64,000 bases of DNA, taken from the NCBI RefSeq assembly GCF_019578655.1, contig NC_063261.1:18776216-18840215 (forward strand), written 5' to 3'. The stretch comes from Ricinus communis. Its lineage: Eukaryota; Streptophyta; Magnoliopsida; Malpighiales; Euphorbiaceae. Below are positions 61,268-64,000 of the stretch, piece by piece. How positions within the stretch are numbered: position 1 is the stretch's first letter; the number at the start of each line of letters is the position of its first letter. A model generated the notes under the pieces. It had not been told where the DNA came from. It did no database searches and worked only from the letters and a program-made list of their open reading frames with translations. Made by a program: the position numbers and the translations under genes.

Positions 61268-63889
61268 CAGGAAATCCTGCTAGACGCTTAGGTGATGGTG
61301 GAGGCATCCCTTTTGTTGGATCACATTCAAAATCTCGTTCGTCGCCTTTACTGTCTATTTGCCTTGTGGTTGTGGTAATGTCTATTTCTATCTCTGTTCT
61401 TTCTGTTGTAATGTTATATCACAAGAAAATGCAATTGCCTAGAGATCGATTTTTATCATTACCTCATGATGGGGTTTATTGCTAACACCATGTAATTTAA
61501 AATTTTCAACTTATTCGATTCATTTTTACTATGATAACTACTTATTAAATTGCTTATTTCTATTTTCAGGGTGCAATTCTTTTGATTATCTATTGCTATA
61601 GTGGGTCAGGTTCGCATTTTTCCTGTAAATTTAGTCCTTCATTATGATCTGATTTATGAACTCCATTCCTCCCAACCAACTGCTTGGCTAAGTTTTGGAA
61701 AGGCTTTTAAATTAAACTTTCCAAATATTATGAAGTTTTTATTTTTTTTTGGTTGCAGAAATGGCAGTTAAATTCTTCTTTGCTTTAAAAAAATGAAAAA
61801 AATAAGTTGAGATCTCCGACTATGCAACAAAATAAAATTACTTCTATTCTTTAGTTTCAATTTTACATTTTGTCATTCTGTACTGAACTTATCAAGAACC
61901 ATCATGCCAGGTGGACATATCAGTGAAAGAGAAGCTTTCAGTAAAATTGAAGGTAAATTAAGGCACCCTTTCAATTTTTTAAGCCCATTTGTTTTGCAGA
62001 AAATACCTTCTAAGAAATTATCTGCATATTTTCCTGTGTTTGGTGTACTGAGGGAAAATGATCAAGAAAAATATTATCCCAGTCAAAGGGAAAACTAAGC
62101 CATTATTAAAGGAAATGGCTTTTCCTTTAAAAGAGAGAAGTCAAGAGGAAGTTATTTTCCAGAATTTTTATGGAGTTACAAATATAAATGAAATATTTTA
62201 GAAAAACCAATAGCTAAACAAAAATAATTTGGAGCAAAACAATGACAGCTCACAATAATGAGACTTTATCAATGAGATGAGTGCTTTTATGGTATTACCA
62301 GTATTGACTGAGATTAAATCAATGGCTGAGATTGAAATAACTAACTAAGACAAACATTACCTATTACTGGCTACTGGGATTGGTCACCAAATGGTTATTG
62401 GAATGAAAATATAAAATCTTGATGAGTTTTAAATATTTTAATAGTCCTTTTTACTGAAAAAATACATTTTCCAGAAGACTCCAAACATTAGAAAATTATC
62501 TAGATATGTATTTATTAATCCACATGCATATTGTTCTCTGCTTTTGGTCTTGCTATGTAAACTATTACATGTAAAACAATAGTCTGAATCTAATGTCACA
62601 CTGTTATATGCCAGTTACTGCCAGAATACATGATTGCCATTTGCTAATCTTTTGAAGCCATCAGGCAATATTCCATGAAAGAACTTCTGTAACCATTCCA
62701 GCAATTAATTATGGATTTCAACTGGCAGGCTCATCCGTGGAAACCAAATGCTTCTACTACTATATTAGAATTTGCACATTTTTATCCTCTTTAAATAAAC
62801 TGCTTTAGGATTAGAAATGAATAAAAGAGAAACATTTTAGGTGTCTAAATCTAATAGACTGATTCTGTAGCATTTTACAATGTGTCATGAAATACTGCTG
62901 GTATGAGAAAATACTGGATTAAAGAATTTAGCAAGCTGAAAGTTTCAAGTGTGTAAACACAGGTGGTGGGTCATGCACGCTAGAAGTTCAAAGAGCAATA
63001 CCTCTTCTGAAGAAAGCTTACGGTGATAGCATGCATAAAGTATTGCACCTAGGCCCTGACACATGTTCTGTGGTATCAAAGTTGTTGAAAGAAGAGGAAA
63101 CAGAAGCCTGGGGAGTGGAACCATATGATTTAGATGATGTGGATGCCAGCTGCAAGAGTCTTGTGCGCAAAGGCCTTGTGCGTGTGGCTGATATCAAGTT
63201 TCCACTGCCTTACCGGGCAAAATCATTTTCTCTTGTTATAGTTTCAGATGCGTTGGATTACTTGTCCCCAAGATATCTGAATAAAACACTTCCTGAATTG
63301 GCAAGGGTATCTGCTGATGGTGTTATTATTTTTTCTGGTAAGTTGCCTCAATGCTTATGCTTTTCTTCTTTTGTTGGTCTTCTTTCCATGCATTCCTGAT
63401 ATGCAAGAGAGCAAGGAATTGCTTAGTCAACGAGTTGAACTTACTCTGTTAGCTGATGTCCAATTTTAGCTTGTTTACCAAATTTTACATACTTGAGGGT
63501 AAATAATCTTAAATTTATGCCACTTTGTAAACTTGTTTATCCACTTAAGGGTCAGATTGCAAATAGATCACCAGAATCTACTGATACCGTTTCTCTAGAT
63601 GCGTCCAGTGTTCCCATCTCAAAGAGAGATTCTTTCGTAAATTTTTTTTTTTGCTTCTGCTGGGAAACTGTCATCTCAAATAATTGAAATTATGCGCATG
63701 CTATATGGAGACATCTGAAACCAAGAGTAGTTCTTTCCCTTGAAATGGTCTTAGCATCTTTCTTCAAACTATAATATCATACAGAAATTATTGATTTGCT
63801 GACTTGATTGCTGATATCTATTTCTTTATGTAGGATATCCAGGTCAGCATAAAGCAAAAGTTGCTGAACTATCTAAGTTTGGTCGTCCA
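61255..63889 (+). CDS. CGR3: CGR2/CGR3-type Golgi pectin methyltransferase, 5' part
   Basis: CGR2 and CGR3 (cotton Golgi-related) are Golgi membrane proteins needed for homogalacturonan methylesterification; they carry a methyltransferase-like fold. Coding exons visible: 61,255-61,374; 61,570-61,609; 61,911-61,952; 62,963-63,337; 63,834-63,889, then a GTAAGT donor; the last exon lies beyond the window. Phases close throughout. The start MSRRPGNPARRLGDGG, the conserved SHSKSRSSPLLS and the membrane anchor ICLVVVGAILLIIYCYSG (about 35-53) give a type II protein. The lumenal part reads EVQRAIPLLKKAYGDSMHKV, LHLGPDTCSVVSKLLKEEET, EAWGVEPYDLDD, RVADIKFPLPYRAKSFSLVI, VSDALDYLSPRYLNKTLPEL and GQHKAKVAELSKFGRP. 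Two exons are only 40 and 42 nt. CGR2 is equally possible; the symbol is by family. Confidence 0.9.
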
Positions 63890-64000
63890 GTAAGTAGCCA
63901 CTGTTAACTTCATTTCAATTTATCCTGGAGTTGCTGTTTGCCTTTTCAGTGGCATTTTCATTGCATCTAGGAGTAATTATCTGCCTTAATTGACTGAATG
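63890..64000 (+). other. Last visible CGR intron, truncated by the window end
   Basis: It begins GTAAGTAGCC at 63,890; no acceptor is seen before 64,000. The remaining coding sequence (about 60 residues in relatives) is outside the window. Confidence 0.6.

Overview
The window is nuclear DNA from a flowering plant, most likely a eudicot. It has intron-bearing genes with GT-AG splice sites, AT-rich spacers, LTR retrotransposons, an endogenous pararetrovirus and a plastid-DNA insertion. I cannot fix the species; the proteins look rosid-like.

Positions 1-27,000 are a degenerate accessory region. It is built from about five diverged tandem units. Where intact, each starts with the 3' end of a squalene epoxidase gene (remnants at 130-890, 22,117 and 25,324) and carries a shared downstream spacer; unit 4, about 3.2 kb, is the cleanest. 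Into this array have landed a Caulimoviridae-type endogenous pararetrovirus (5,130-9,055, minus strand), a non-autonomous Ty3/gypsy-like element (13,434-19,377, minus strand) with a Copia-type LTR next to it (19,378-19,802), a family of fold-back MITEs, and an 846-bp patchwork of plastid fragments (25,386-26,231). A PRP31 gene fragment and a LINE RNase H tail close the region.

Positions 28,058-31,215 hold a CC-NB-LRR resistance gene broken by frameshifts, an internal deletion and a damaged P-loop. Positions 34,684-36,438 hold an intact single-exon, MUSTANG-like domesticated MULE transposase gene.

Positions 37,247-50,358 form a conserved housekeeping block: AGD2 (LL-diaminopimelate aminotransferase, minus), a small basic/acidic protein of unknown function (plus) and a DUF21-CBS membrane protein (minus). 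From memory this matches the Arabidopsis order At4g33680-At4g33690-At4g33700. The first two genes are divergent and share a roughly 300-bp promoter with telo-box, G-box and TGGGCT motifs. Exon coordinates for the AGD2, unknown-protein and DUF21-CBS genes were worked out by hand, and all reading frames close.

Positions 50,900-56,100 are AT-rich spacer with one probable LTR. An uncharacterised acidic protein gene follows (56,661-59,460, plus), then the 5' part of a CGR2/CGR3-type Golgi pectin methyltransferase gene (61,255 to beyond the window edge). The leader region of the CGR gene contains tandem repeats that include copies of its own start-codon context.
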